Shown: positions 16,772-25,981 of the stretch, piece by piece
Layout: every line of letters begins with the position of its first letter
How positions within the stretch are numbered: the first letter of the stretch is position 1
The notes under the pieces: generated by a model
What the model was told of the DNA's origin: nothing
Seen by the model: only the letters and a program-made list of their open reading frames with translations
Databases searched by the model: none
DNA from: Rhodospirillaceae bacterium
GTDB taxonomy: Bacteria; Pseudomonadota; Alphaproteobacteria; Thalassobaculales; Thalassobaculaceae
Assembly: GCA_018699735.1 (NCBI GenBank)
Contig: JABIRP010000225.1
Location: 1 to 35,577, forward strand
Direction of reading: 5' to 3'
Length of the DNA: 35,577 nt
Made by a program: the position numbers and the translations under genes

Positions 16772-17497
16772 TCAGGTGCTTGCGGTCGAAAAGCTGGGGA
16801 TAAACGCCGTGCCCCCGGATGCCTTGTGAATGTATTTGGGTGAGAAGCTGTATCCTGCCGGGTAATTTGCAAGCTCGACCACGCCGGGCACTCCGGCCAA
16901 AGCTGTGTGAGCGAATGTCTTGGCCGCCCCTTCCAATGCCGGCGCGATGGCATAGGTCGGAAACGCATCCAACGTGGTTATCGCCAGGAACTTGTAGTCA
17001 CGTTCTTGAACGAATGTGTTGACCGCCGCAATTACACCGAACTCGACGACGGCGTGGTTGGTATAATCGTGCCCGAGTATCAGGCCGCCTGGGCGAAGTT
17101 TGGGCGCAAATGCATTCAGATCTCTCAGTACCGCGTCGAAGGAGTGATCGCCGTCGACGTACACGGCATCCAGGGATCTGTCTTCGATCTGCTCGGCTGC
17201 GAGATGGGAATAGGCGCGGAGAAGAACCACTTGTCCGGTTTTCAGCTCCGGCGAAAACTCGTGGCTGACTTGGTCAAATCGTTCGTTCTGCGCTGTTTGG
17301 TCAGGATTGTTCGAATCTTCCGCCAGATGTTCGACGTCCTGGTGCTCCCAGGGATCGATCATATACAGGCGTGCGGGGGCGCATTTTTCCAACAGCACAC
17401 GTGAAAACCCGCCTTTCGCCACGCCGATTTCCGCCATGTTCAATCCTTGGGGCAGATAAGCAACCAGGTCCGCGCGGGTCACGGGAACGAGCAACAT
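16772..17497 (-). CDS. Class I SAM-dependent methyltransferase, copy A
   Basis: The 241-residue protein has the Methyltransf_24-type pattern: motif I AEIGVAKGGFS (22-32), an acidic end of strand two (MIDPWEH), and AVYVDGDHSFDAVLRDL with the DxDHS signature that often binds a metal. RPGGLILGHDYTNH follows. Substrate unknown. It is a paralogue of the next gene upstream, sharing the N-terminal pattern ML.P.TR..L...LP.G. A GGAG lies before the ATG. Related enzymes occur in glycan and small-molecule modification clusters, but nothing nearby indicates a substrate. Confidence 0.82.
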   Translation of the reverse strand: MLLVPVTRADLVAYLPQGLNMAEIGVAKGGFSRVLLEKCAPARLYMIDPWEHQDVEHLAEDSNNPDQTAQNERFDQVSHEFSPELKTGQVVLLRAYSHLAAEQIEDRSLDAVYVDGDHSFDAVLRDLNAFAPKLRPGGLILGHDYTNHAVVEFGVIAAVNTFVQERDYKFLAITTLDAFPTYAIAPALEGAAKTFAHTALAGVPGVVELANYPAGYSFSPKYIHKASGGTAFIPSFSTAST

Positions 17498-17527
17498 GCC
17501 GAGATCTCCAGCAGTGTTTTGTTGGGT

Positions 17528-18238
17528 TTATTGGCGGGTTTGAAATCGGGGAACTAAATTCACACCGTCAGCGTTATCCAGCACATGTATCGATGCATAG
17601 GACAGGCGAGACGGATAATCCGCAACGTCTACAATACCCGGCACTTCGGCGAGGAGACGGGAGATCAGGTCCCGGCAATCGCCAACGACCTCATTTGTCA
17701 TGACAAATGACGGGAAGGCATCGCGGGCTGTCATGGCGACGACTTTCGCGCCCGTGTCCCGGGCAAAGTCTTCCACAGCTTCTATCACTCGAAAATCGAA
17801 AGTCTTATGCCGGGCAAAATCGTGGTCCATCAACAATCCGCCAGGGGCGAGCTTCGGCATATAGGTTTCAAGATCTCCGCGCACGCCATCATAGGAATGG
17901 TCGGCGTCAATATAGACCACATCAAGGGTCCCATCGGTGAACGTGGCTGATGCTTCTGCTGAGCTTTGGCGCAAAATTCGAACGCGTTCAGCGCCTATCT
18001 CCGCAGTGAAATTTGCTGTGACGGCAACGTGTCGACGGTCTTGCTCGGCTTGATCTCCGTACTCGACCGTCGCCCCAGGCTCCGCCAGCCAATGGTCGAC
18101 CAATGACAGCTCCGCAGGCTCACAGCGCGCCAGCAGCTCGGTTGAGAATTCACCGCGTGCGACGCCTATTTCGGCGATCCGGCGACCTTTGGGCAAATGA
18201 TCGAGTAATTCCTCACGGGTCAGCGGCAGGACCAACAT
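17528..18238 (-). CDS. Class I SAM-dependent methyltransferase, copy B
   Basis: The 236-residue paralogue of the downstream gene has motif I AEIGVARGEFS (22-32), SLVDHWLAEPG, VVYIDADHSYDGVRGDL and APGGLLMDHDFARH. It is preceded by a strong GGAGG ribosome site. The two copies are separated by only 30 bases and are probably co-transcribed. They have diverged clearly, so the duplication is not recent. The substrate is not deducible. Confidence 0.82.
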   Translation of the reverse strand: MLVLPLTREELLDHLPKGRRIAEIGVARGEFSTELLARCEPAELSLVDHWLAEPGATVEYGDQAEQDRRHVAVTANFTAEIGAERVRILRQSSAEASATFTDGTLDVVYIDADHSYDGVRGDLETYMPKLAPGGLLMDHDFARHKTFDFRVIEAVEDFARDTGAKVVAMTARDAFPSFVMTNEVVGDCRDLISRLLAEVPGIVDVADYPSRLSYASIHVLDNADGVNLVPRFQTRQ

Positions 18239-18268
18239 AGCGTCACCTCCAATATTCAGCGTTGGGAT

Positions 18269-19084
18269 CTATTCCATAGCTCGGCGCAGCATACAAGCAA
18301 TCGGTACCATGCGGCTGATCGCATGGTCAGCAAACCTATTGACCGACGCGCGCACGGCCTCGGCTGTTTCAGCGTCCGGGGAGGTAACCTTAGCTAGCGA
18401 TGCAGCTAACCCGCCGGCGCGTGACCGGCTGAGGGACTGTGTGGTTTCAATCGCCATCGCCAATCGTCCGTCCTCTTGCACCGGCGCCAACAAATTCCAC
18501 GCGAGGGTCAGATAGCCCGGCCAGTAAGACAGATGGCGGTACATTGAGGCCACGATCGGATCCGCCTCGCGTGAACCCAATCCGTTCAACTTCAGTACCA
18601 AGTCCCGCACATCGGGGGCCAAGCCATCGAGGGGGGGCAATCCTGGGATTGCGCGTGCGACCTGGCCGAGCGCAGCGGGTGTCGGTGGGGAGGGTTCGAC
18701 CGCCACCGGTTCGGCAACGAACGCCGAGAGCGCCATAAGGTTCAGCGCGTTGCTGCGGTTGTAACTGTCGAGCACGGCGAGGATGGTTTCCTTGGACCCA
18801 CCGTCAATATTGATATCGGCGAGCGCGGTACTGGAGATCTTTGATAGCTCGGGGAAATCAAGATCGGCTAACAGCCGTGCCGCCTCCGCTTCGGCGGCGC
18901 CACTGGTATAAAGCGGCCGGGTGGCGCTCCAGGCCCATTCCAATCCGCCGGGCATGGTAGCCAGATGCCGCCAGATGAGGTTGACCACCCCGACACCGAG
19001 GGTCGAGCGAATATCGGCATAGAGGTCCGCCGTCGCTCCGGTGGCATCGGTTTCGGAGATTGCGGGAACCGGATCTGCTGTCAT
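18269..19084 (-). CDS. DehI-like protein (2-haloacid dehalogenase family)
   Basis: The roughly 271-residue all-helical protein has two internal repeats. The first contains VNLIWRHLATMPGGLEWAW (about 34-52) and the second the matching IVASMYRHLSYWPGYLTLAW (about 175-195), the pseudo-dimer layout of the DehI fold. DehI enzymes replace the halogen of 2-haloacids with hydroxyl to give 2-hydroxyacids. Many family members in alphaproteobacteria are uncharacterised, and I cannot confirm the catalytic Asp and Asn here. The ATG at 19082-19084 is preferred over the adjacent GTG because AGAGGT lies seven bases before it. The gene ends 31 bases before methyltransferase copy B starts. Confidence 0.7.
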   Translation of the reverse strand: MTADPVPAISETDATGATADLYADIRSTLGVGVVNLIWRHLATMPGGLEWAWSATRPLYTSGAAEAEAARLLADLDFPELSKISSTALADINIDGGSKETILAVLDSYNRSNALNLMALSAFVAEPVAVEPSPPTPAALGQVARAIPGLPPLDGLAPDVRDLVLKLNGLGSREADPIVASMYRHLSYWPGYLTLAWNLLAPVQEDGRLAMAIETTQSLSRSRAGGLAASLAKVTSPDAETAEAVRASVNRFADHAISRMVPIACMLRRAME

Positions 19085-19250
19085 CACGCGTACCTCTGGC
19101 TGGGATTTCAGTCTGAGATGATCTTCCCTGGAATGGTGTCCCTATACCAATGAAAACGCACACCTCTTGTCGGCAATCGCACTGGAAATCCTGGTCATGA
19201 GGGCGTAAACAACGTGCTCGACCAATCATCCAGATAACGCGAGGAATTTC

Positions 19251-20357
19251 ATGACGGAGCAAGTCGATTGCGTGGTCGTCGGTGCGGGTGTGGTTGGGCT
19301 TGCATGCGCTCGCGCTTTGGCGCTCGCCGGTCGCGAGGTCATCGTGCTGGAGCGGACCGAGGACATTGGCACCGAAACCAGTTCGCGTCACTCCGAGGTC
19401 ATTCACGCCGGCATCTACTATGCGCCAGGTAGTCTGAAAGCGCGCTTTTGTGTTGCCGGCAAGGCGTTACTTTATCGCTATGTCGAAGAGCGCGGCATTG
19501 AGCACAAGCGGATGGGAAAACTGATCGCCGCCACCAGCGAAGACCAAATTCCGGCACTAGAGCAGATTCGCGAACGGGCCGAGGCGAACGGCGTGCACGA
19601 TCTGCGCTTCCTATCGCACAATGAGGTTGGTTCGCTCGAACCGGAACTCGAATGCGTCACAGCTCTTTTGTCACCGTCGACAGGTGTCCTCGACACGCAT
19701 GGCCATATGCTTGCTATGCAGGGTGACATCGAAGAACGAGGCGGGATGATCGCCTACTTTTCACCGGTGGAAAGCGGAAAAGTGACAGAGGACGGCATTC
19801 TGCTTTCGGTTGGCGGCGAGGCGCCGATGGACATTCTGGCCAAAACGCTTGTCGTCGCCGGTGGCCTCCACAGTCAGCCGCTTATGCATTCGATCGCTGA
19901 TTTTCCTGCACACCACATCCCGGCGCATTACTTCTGCAAGGGCAACTACTACACGCTCTCGGGCGTGCGGGCACCGTTCAGCCATCTGATCTACCCGGCA
20001 CCCGAGGCAGCCGGTTTGGGCATTCATCTGACCCTTGATATGGGAGGCCAAGCGCGTTTTGGCCCCGACGTTGAGTGGATTGAGGAGATCGATTACGCCG
20101 TCGACCCGGCCCGATCCGACAGCTTCTATGCCGCCATTAGAAAATATTGGCCGGGCCTGCCAGATGGCGCGCTACAGCCGGGCTATGCCGGCATTCGCCC
20201 GAAAATCCAGGCCCCGGGCGAGCCGGCGGCGGATTTCATGATCCAGGGGCCGACCGAACACGGCGTACCCAATCTGGTCGCATTGTACGGCATTGAATCT
20301 CCTGGCATGACGTCATCAATGGCGATTGCGGAGTATGTGGCGGGGCTCCTCCGTTAG
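19251..20357 (+). CDS. FAD-dependent oxidoreductase, L-2-hydroxyglutarate oxidase-like
   Basis: The 368-residue DAO-family flavoprotein has an N-terminal Rossmann motif, [16 protein letters not shown] (about 9-24), an acidic strand end (VLERTEDIG), and the family-typical [22 protein letters not shown] region (about 44-65). The C-terminus, [17 protein letters not shown], is the second FAD contact. The combination fits L-2-hydroxyglutarate dehydrogenase/oxidase (LhgO) relatives, which oxidise 2-hydroxyacids to 2-oxoacids and pass electrons to a quinone or oxygen. GAGGA precedes the ATG. It heads a plus-strand set of four genes and is divergent from the DehI-like gene. Confidence 0.85.
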   Translation: MTEQVDCVVVGAGVVGLACARALALAGREVIVLERTEDIGTETSSRHSEVIHAGIYYAPGSLKARFCVAGKALLYRYVEERGIEHKRMGKLIAATSEDQIPALEQIRERAEANGVHDLRFLSHNEVGSLEPELECVTALLSPSTGVLDTHGHMLAMQGDIEERGGMIAYFSPVESGKVTEDGILLSVGGEAPMDILAKTLVVAGGLHSQPLMHSIADFPAHHIPAHYFCKGNYYTLSGVRAPFSHLIYPAPEAAGLGIHLTLDMGGQARFGPDVEWIEEIDYAVDPARSDSFYAAIRKYWPGLPDGALQPGYAGIRPKIQAPGEPAADFMIQGPTEHGVPNLVALYGIESPGMTSSMAIAEYVAGLLR

Positions 20358-20399
20358 ACCACGTTCCCCTTCACTTGGTGTTCGGTTAATGTCCCTTCC

Positions 20400-22034
20400 A
20401 TGTTGACGAAATCAGATACCTATGAAGCTGCCCGGTCGGGCTTTTCATGGATCGTACCCGAGCACTACAACATCGGCGTCGATGTGGTCGACAAGCATCC
20501 GGGCGAGAGGTTGGCGCTGATCTATCAGGCCGCCGATGGGCGTGTTGAACGCCATACGTTTGGCGACATGGCGCGCGCCTCGAACCGTTTGGCGAATGTA
20601 TTGGTTGGGCTTGGTCTCGAACGCGGCGACCGGGTCGCCGTGCTGATGCCGCAACGACCGGAAACAGCAATAGCTCATATCGCTGCCTTCAAAGCCGGGA
20701 TGATCTCCGTGCCGCTCTTCGTGTTGTTCGGTGAAGAGGCGCTGGTCTACAGGCTCGCCAATTCCGGTGCGCGGGCTTTAATCACGGATGCCACTGGTGC
20801 TGAGAAGATAGCGGCTTTCCGCGACCAACTTCCAGAACTTGAGATCGTCATTGCAACCGACACCGAGCTCGGAGGCGACGGTCTGTTGGCGATGGGACCG
20901 GCGATGCAGTCGGCTTCGGACGTTTTCCAGGCGGTCGATACTGCGGCAGATGACCCGGCGATCATCATTTATACCTCCGGTACGACTGGGCCGCCGAAGG
21001 GTGCACTTCACGCGCATCGGACCTTGCTTGGTCATCTGCCGGGCGTCGAGTTTCCGCACGAATTTTTCCCGAAGACAGATGACCTGTTCTGGACGCCGGC
21101 CGACTGGGCCTGGATCGGTGGGTTGTTCGATGTGTTGCTGCCGGCCTGGCATCACGGGGTGCCTGTCTTAGCCCACCGCGCTGCCAAGTTTGACCCGGAG
21201 GAGGCGTTCCATCTGATGGCGACCCATCAGGTGCGGAATGCTTTCATACCGCCGACAGCGCTTAAGCTCATGCGGCAAGTGCCGTCGCCACAGAGCCGGT
21301 ACAACCACCGACTTCGCACAGTTGGATCCGGGGGTGAGACGTTAGGTGCCGAGCTGCTCGACTGGGGGCGGGAGGTATTCGGCGTGACGATCAATGAGTT
21401 CTATGGCCAAACTGAATGCAATCTCGTGGTTGGCAATTGCGCCTCGATCATGGAAGTGCGTCCCGGGGCCATGGGGCGCGCTATTCCAGGTCACGACGTT
21501 CAAGTGGTCGATAATGGCGGCAATCCTGTCTCGATCGGTGCGAGTGGGACCGTCGGCATCCGGCGCGGCGACCCGGTGATGATGTTGGAATACTGGCGGA
21601 ACCCGGAGGCGACGCGGGCCAAGTTCGCGGGTGAGTTTCTGATGACCGGCGATCAGGCCTACCAAGACGAGGACGGCTATTTCTGGTACGTCGGGCGCGA
21701 CGATGATGTCATCACCACGGCTGGATACCGGGTTGGGCCGGGTGAAATTGAGGATTGTCTGATGCGCCACGACGCAATCGCACTTGCTGCCGTCATCGGC
21801 GTGCCGGATCCAATCCGAACCGAGATTGTCAAAGCCTGTGTGGTTCTGAAGGATGGTATCGAGCCGAGCGACGCGCTTGCCAAGGAGATCCAGAGCCACG
21901 TCAAGACCCGGCTCGCCGCACATGAGTACCCCCGCCTCGTTGAGTTCGTTACCGAGCTGCCTATGACCACAACCGGTAAAATTATCCGCAAGGAACTGCG
22001 TGAAGCGCATCAACCTCGCCAATCAGGAGACTAA
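20400..22034 (+). CDS. AMP-binding acyl-CoA synthetase
   Basis: The 544-residue ANL-superfamily ligase has P-loop IIIYTSGTTGPPKG (188-201), the A5 motif NEFYGQTECN, A7 MTGDQAYQDEDGYFWYVGR, A8 DDVITTAGYRVGPGEIE, and the catalytic lysine in PMTTTGKIIRKELRE near the C-terminus. It activates a carboxylic acid as the AMP ester and then the CoA thioester. The sequence resembles acetyl/medium-chain acyl-CoA synthetases, without a residue pattern that tells me the chain length. The next gene starts three bases after its stop, so the two are co-expressed. Confidence 0.9.
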   Translation: MLTKSDTYEAARSGFSWIVPEHYNIGVDVVDKHPGERLALIYQAADGRVERHTFGDMARASNRLANVLVGLGLERGDRVAVLMPQRPETAIAHIAAFKAGMISVPLFVLFGEEALVYRLANSGARALITDATGAEKIAAFRDQLPELEIVIATDTELGGDGLLAMGPAMQSASDVFQAVDTAADDPAIIIYTSGTTGPPKGALHAHRTLLGHLPGVEFPHEFFPKTDDLFWTPADWAWIGGLFDVLLPAWHHGVPVLAHRAAKFDPEEAFHLMATHQVRNAFIPPTALKLMRQVPSPQSRYNHRLRTVGSGGETLGAELLDWGREVFGVTINEFYGQTECNLVVGNCASIMEVRPGAMGRAIPGHDVQVVDNGGNPVSIGASGTVGIRRGDPVMMLEYWRNPEATRAKFAGEFLMTGDQAYQDEDGYFWYVGRDDDVITTAGYRVGPGEIEDCLMRHDAIALAAVIGVPDPIRTEIVKACVVLKDGIEPSDALAKEIQSHVKTRLAAHEYPRLVEFVTELPMTTTGKIIRKELREAHQPRQSGD

Positions 22035-22037
22035 TGC

Positions 22038-22637
22038 ATGTCTATCACCGTCGACTACTTCCTCTCCACCTCCAGCCCGTGGACCTACTTAGCCTCCAAG
22101 CGATTCACCGATATGGCCTCCAAGGCCGGCGCGACGGTGAACGTGTACCCAAGCAACTTTGGGGCAGTCTTTGCGGTTTCGGGTGGGTTGCCACTGCCCA
22201 AGCGTGCACCGCAGCGTCAAGCCTACCGGATGATGGAGTTGAAGCGCTGGAAGAAGCGGTTGAGCTCACCGATCATACTAGAGCCGGCGAACTTTCCATC
22301 TACGGCACCGATCTCATCACACACGATCATCGCCGCACGTGAGGCCGGAGAAGATGCCCTTGAGCTGTCGAACCAAATACTGGCGGCGCTTTGGGAAGAA
22401 GATAGCAATATCGACGATCCAAGCGTGATTGAAGAGATTTGCTACGCCTGTGGCATGGACGGTGCTGCATTGGTGGCGGCGGCCAATGAGCCTGCCATAG
22501 CCCAGAAGTTCGAGGTCGACACCAAACTCGCGATTGATAGAGGGGTCTTCGGCGCCCCGAGTTACATCATCAATGACGAGATTTTCTGGGGTCAGGACCG
22601 ATTGGAGTTCGTCGCCGAAGCCCTCGGGGTGGGCTAA
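22038..22637 (+). CDS. 2-hydroxychromene-2-carboxylate isomerase-like DsbA-family protein
   Basis: The 199-residue protein has the thioredoxin-like kappa-GST fold. The N-terminal DYFLSTSSPWTYLAS (6-20) carries a serine where thiol enzymes have CxxC, an inserted helical domain follows, and the C-terminal part contains GVFGAPSYIINDEIFWGQDRL with the conserved cis-proline. Characterised relatives isomerise 2-hydroxychromene-2-carboxylate in naphthalene breakdown with glutathione; others act on CoA esters or are unassigned. Its place after an acyl-CoA synthetase suggests a catabolic role. Confidence 0.85.
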   Translation: MSITVDYFLSTSSPWTYLASKRFTDMASKAGATVNVYPSNFGAVFAVSGGLPLPKRAPQRQAYRMMELKRWKKRLSSPIILEPANFPSTAPISSHTIIAAREAGEDALELSNQILAALWEEDSNIDDPSVIEEICYACGMDGAALVAAANEPAIAQKFEVDTKLAIDRGVFGAPSYIINDEIFWGQDRLEFVAEALGVG

Positions 22638-22642
22638 CGGCA

Positions 22643-23032
22643 GTGGCGCAGTTCAAGATCTACGGCCATCGAGGGCATTTGACAGAGATCCAGGCGCCAC
22701 TCAGCGACATTATCCACGCCGCCGCAATTCAGGCGCTCGGATTACCTGCCGATAAGCGGTTCCACCGTTTTTTCCCGTTAGAGCCCGAAAACTTCGTCCA
22801 CCCGCCGGACCGAAGCGGCAAATATCTTGTGCTTGAGATTTCAATGTTCGCGGGCCGGACGGACGAGACCCGGAAGGCTTTGTTGAAACTCCTGATGGCC
22901 GAGATCTCCAAGGGCCTCGATATACCAATTAATGATATCGAGATAACCATTACCGAAACCCCTCGGGAGAACTGGGGCATACGCGGGCAGACCGGGGACG
23001 AGTTGGTGTTAAATTACAAGGTCGAGACCTAA
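22643..23032 (+). CDS. Tautomerase-superfamily protein without N-terminal proline
   Basis: The 129-residue protein matches a tautomerase_2-type family. It begins with a strand, AQFKIYGHRG, then a helix, DIIHAAAIQALGLP, KRFHRFFPLEPENFVHPP, a second helix and a C-terminal EITITETPRENWGIRGQTGDE. It starts with GTG five bases after the previous stop. Classical tautomerases use Pro1 after Met removal; here the second residue is Ala, as I recall for other members of this subgroup, so classical Pro1 chemistry is not expected. Function unknown, and the context (acyl-CoA synthetase, isomerase) suggests catabolism. Confidence 0.78.
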   Translation: MAQFKIYGHRGHLTEIQAPLSDIIHAAAIQALGLPADKRFHRFFPLEPENFVHPPDRSGKYLVLEISMFAGRTDETRKALLKLLMAEISKGLDIPINDIEITITETPRENWGIRGQTGDELVLNYKVET

Positions 23033-23158
23033 GCCGCGAACGTTGGGTGACGGGACCCCGACGCAACGGAAGTTCCCAAGGCATACGGTCCATGTCTAGT
23101 CCACGCCTACGAGCAGACGCAGGGTCCACCCCTACTTAGGTCGCGAATTGACCCATCG

Positions 23159-23944
23159 TCAGAACTTCCCGTTGCTGTTTTTCCACTCACTCGAAGGTGC
23201 GATCTTTTCAGTCGTGTCCCAATGCTCGACCAATTGTCCCGCCGCGACCCGAAATAGGTCGTAGAAGGCTGAATTGGCACCGTCAAAGGTTCCCTCGCTG
23301 ATGCAAAGCACGAAATCGCCCTCGGCTAAAACCCGATGGATACGATGATAGTCAATTCGCCGGCGCCCGTTGTCCGCGTCCTTCAACGCTGAGTACAACG
23401 AGGCGACGCCATCTGCCAGGCGCGGATTATGTTCGGTGTAGTGGTCGTCGTTGACGTATTCCGCTAATCGGCCGAGTTGACCATCGACCAGGATCGTTTC
23501 AACAAACGACCGAACCAAGGCCCGGTTGCTTTCCGTCAGATGGTGATCAACAGATTCGGTCCGGCCATCCACCATACTGTGACCCGATTGGTTGGGGCCG
23601 TGCCTTGGTTGAATGTTATCCCAGTGCTCGACCGCCCGGTCGTTTTCAAAGCGGAACACCTCAAAGCCGATATTCCGTCGCGAGAAATCGTACTCGGTAT
23701 GGGCAAACACGAAATCGCCATCCTCGAAGGCGCGCACGATGTTCACGCGGGGCGAGGTTTTGGATAACCGTTCAAACAACACCGCCAACCCCTCGCTCCC
23801 TTCGTGGGTTTGAGGATTGTGCTGAATGTACTTTTCCTCGTTGACCACCGAAATCGGTTCTGGATCGCCGGTCTCGATGCTTTTCAGGAGCGCCCTAATT
23901 TGATCTTTCATCGCAATATTCACCGATCTTTCGCCAAACCCCAT
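23159..23944 (-). CDS. Double SnoaL-like (NTF2-fold) protein
   Basis: The roughly 261-residue protein consists of two SnoaL-like domains in tandem (about 12-120 and 135-245). Each has the family's histidine-containing stretch, KYIQHNPQTHEG in the first and HYTEHNPRLADG in the second, and each ends with a VEHWD motif. SnoaL-like proteins include cyclases, hydrolases and many proteins of unknown role. The ATG at 23942-23944 follows AGGGG closely; a later ATG at 23911 begins right at the first domain and is equally possible. The neighbours do not suggest a function. Confidence 0.75.
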   Translation of the reverse strand: MGFGERSVNIAMKDQIRALLKSIETGDPEPISVVNEEKYIQHNPQTHEGSEGLAVLFERLSKTSPRVNIVRAFEDGDFVFAHTEYDFSRRNIGFEVFRFENDRAVEHWDNIQPRHGPNQSGHSMVDGRTESVDHHLTESNRALVRSFVETILVDGQLGRLAEYVNDDHYTEHNPRLADGVASLYSALKDADNGRRRIDYHRIHRVLAEGDFVLCISEGTFDGANSAFYDLFRVAAGQLVEHWDTTEKIAPSSEWKNSNGKF

Positions 23945-24060
23945 CAAACCCCTAGCCCGGAATTTCGAGAGACTAGTGGCGCATTGTTAAACCCGCATCG
24001 GCATTTCGTCGGTTCATGCCCCGGAGCGGACGCTAGTGGATCGATGATCGGGACACTTGG

Positions 24061-24915
24061 TCACGAGCGAATTTGGTTTTCTATCCGTTTTACAAATTCT
24101 TCCGCCGCCGATGGGACTTCCGCGAATCCAAGGTCGGGCTCGATCAGCTCCAGTTCCATCACGGTTAGCTTGTTGCCATCGACCAGTCCATCGACCCGCG
24201 CATATAGCGGCGGTTCATCCAGCACTGAAAGGACTTCAGCTGCCTGTTCGATGATGCCGGGAGAGACTTCACACCTAACCCTTCGTGCACCAAATCGGAA
24301 ATTTGAGCGCCATTCGCCTGGGGCAATGACGCGCAGAACCGAGTGCGAGAATTGCCCGTCGAAAAAGATCATGATGGTCTCGCCCAAATTCGAAATATTG
24401 GAGCAAAACTCCTGCAGAATGAGATGGCTTTCCGCACCATCCCACACCGGCCAATTGTCCGATTGATCTCGATGCAGACGTATCACGCCGCGCCCACTTT
24501 GACCGATGAGCGGCTTGGCAACGGCTTCCTCCCACCCGTGTGTCTCAATTTCCGCAGAAATTCTGTCCTTGTGCTGTGTGTCAACAAGAACGGTTTTCGG
24601 AACTGGAATGCCAGCCGCTTGCAACTCAAGCAAATATCGCTTGTCCATGTTCCAACGAATGAGATCCGGTGGGTTTAGGACGTGCACGGAGGCTTGCTCA
24701 AGTTGGTCAATCCACCGGCCAAAACCTTCAGCGTTTTCGCTATAGTCCCAACACGCTCGTATGACGACGACGTCGGCAGCATGAAAGGCGTCTTGTGGGC
24801 CGTCCCAGGGCGCGGAATTTACCATATGCCCTCTTGCTGACAACGCATCACGCAACGGCTGATCTATATCGGGACACGGAAATTCCTTACAGGTTGCGAG
24901 GGTGAAATTCGGCAT
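24061..24915 (-). CDS. ATP-grasp domain protein, RimK/DcsG-like
   Basis: The 284-residue protein has the ATP-grasp layout: an N-terminal pre-ATP domain with VVVIRACWDYSENAEGF (about 49-65), NPPDLIRWNMDKRYLLEL (81-98), the ATP-binding strand EEAVAKPLIGQSGRGVIRL (128-146), and the metal-binding end VMELELIEPDLGF. It resembles the family that includes the D-cycloserine-forming ligase DcsG and other carboxylate-amine ligases, which couple a carboxylate to an amine through an acyl phosphate. The substrate is unknown. No other biosynthetic gene of such a pathway is adjacent. Confidence 0.8.
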   Translation of the reverse strand: MPNFTLATCKEFPCPDIDQPLRDALSARGHMVNSAPWDGPQDAFHAADVVVIRACWDYSENAEGFGRWIDQLEQASVHVLNPPDLIRWNMDKRYLLELQAAGIPVPKTVLVDTQHKDRISAEIETHGWEEAVAKPLIGQSGRGVIRLHRDQSDNWPVWDGAESHLILQEFCSNISNLGETIMIFFDGQFSHSVLRVIAPGEWRSNFRFGARRVRCEVSPGIIEQAAEVLSVLDEPPLYARVDGLVDGNKLTVMELELIEPDLGFAEVPSAAEEFVKRIENQIRS

Positions 24916-25180
24916 GGTTCAAACGATCTGCTGCTGTGAAATGTCTAACGAATGTGGCCCGACATTCATACATAGGGAACGACGGGCGGTTGGGCCTCAC
25001 ATATCACATGTCTTTCGATGATCAAGTGCTCCGGCGCAAGATCGATTTCCGCACCTGGCACATGTCGGACGTGGTTACCGGACAAAGGGTGGCCGGAACA
25101 GGCCCGATTTCGGACACTCGGTTACCAAGCCACCGATCGACGTGATGAGCACACGAGCCTATCTGGGTTACACTCATACC

Positions 25181-25981
25181 ATGTTTGAAGAGCGATCATC
25201 CCGACGAACCTTTCTTCTCCGCCTGGTGGCTGTGACCGGTGCCGTGGTCACCGTACCCTTGCCGGCGAATGCCTATCTCGACCAATGGCTCGCCTGGATG
25301 GTGAGCCGCGAGCAGGAACGGGCGCTCGGCCTGCAGGGTTGGGAGAAGATCCGACAGACCAGCCGAGAGAGCTCGAACCAGGCGCTGACGAAGCGATTGA
25401 ACCGGGTGGGCCACCAGATCGTAAATGCCGGGACCAGCACGGAGGCGAGTTGGGAGTTCGTGGTTTTCGAAAGCGACCAGATCAACGCATTTGCGTTACC
25501 CGGCGGCAAGGTTGGTTTCTTCGAGGGCATTTTCAACGTAATCGAAAACGATGCTCAACTCGCGGCTGTGCTTGGGCATGAGGTCGGGCATGTAACCGCG
25601 CGTCATGCAGCACAGCGAATTGGCGCCAGGTTTGCCAGCCGACTCGGCCTACAGGCTGCCGATATTCTGATGCATCTGGGTGGGGTCGGCCTTGCCGAGG
25701 CGATCAGCGCGATGCTCGGTCTCGGTGTCGAGTACGGAGTGATCCTGCCGTATTCGCGGTATCACGAATACGAGGCCGATCGCGACGGCATGACGGCGAT
25801 GGCGCGGGCGGGGTACGATCCCGAGCAAGCGGTTCGGCTATGGCAGAATATGGCGCTCGCCAAAGGTGGCAATGGGCCGGCTGAACTGCTTTCGACCCAT
25901 CCGTCGGATGGCAATCGCATCCTTGCGCTGGAGCGGTTACTGCCCGAAGCGCGGAAATTCTATCGTCCAGGCGGCGACTAG
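25181..25981 (+). CDS. M48-family metallopeptidase with twin-arginine-like signal
   Basis: The product has 266 residues from the chosen ATG. The N-terminus SSRRTFLLRLVAVTGAVVTVPLPANA (residues 6-31, given here as two adjoining parts: a twin-arginine n-region and a hydrophobic core ending ANA) reads as a Tat-like export signal. The zinc site is HEVGH (133-137), with the third ligand in EYEADRDG (E198). These are features of the M48/BepA-type periplasmic proteases that survey outer membrane proteins. Longer in-frame starts exist at GTG 25142 and ATG 25145; none has a convincing ribosome site, so the start is uncertain. Its stop overlaps that of the convergent DUF3237 gene. Confidence 0.87.
   Translation: MFEERSSRRTFLLRLVAVTGAVVTVPLPANAYLDQWLAWMVSREQERALGLQGWEKIRQTSRESSNQALTKRLNRVGHQIVNAGTSTEASWEFVVFESDQINAFALPGGKVGFFEGIFNVIENDAQLAAVLGHEVGHVTARHAAQRIGARFASRLGLQAADILMHLGGVGLAEAISAMLGLGVEYGVILPYSRYHEYEADRDGMTAMARAGYDPEQAVRLWQNMALAKGGNGPAELLSTHPSDGNRILALERLLPEARKFYRPGGD

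Noticed and set aside
24936-25145. 69-codon plus-strand frame before the M48 peptidase
   Set aside because: No ribosome site, no recognisable fold, and it lies in the divergent promoter gap.
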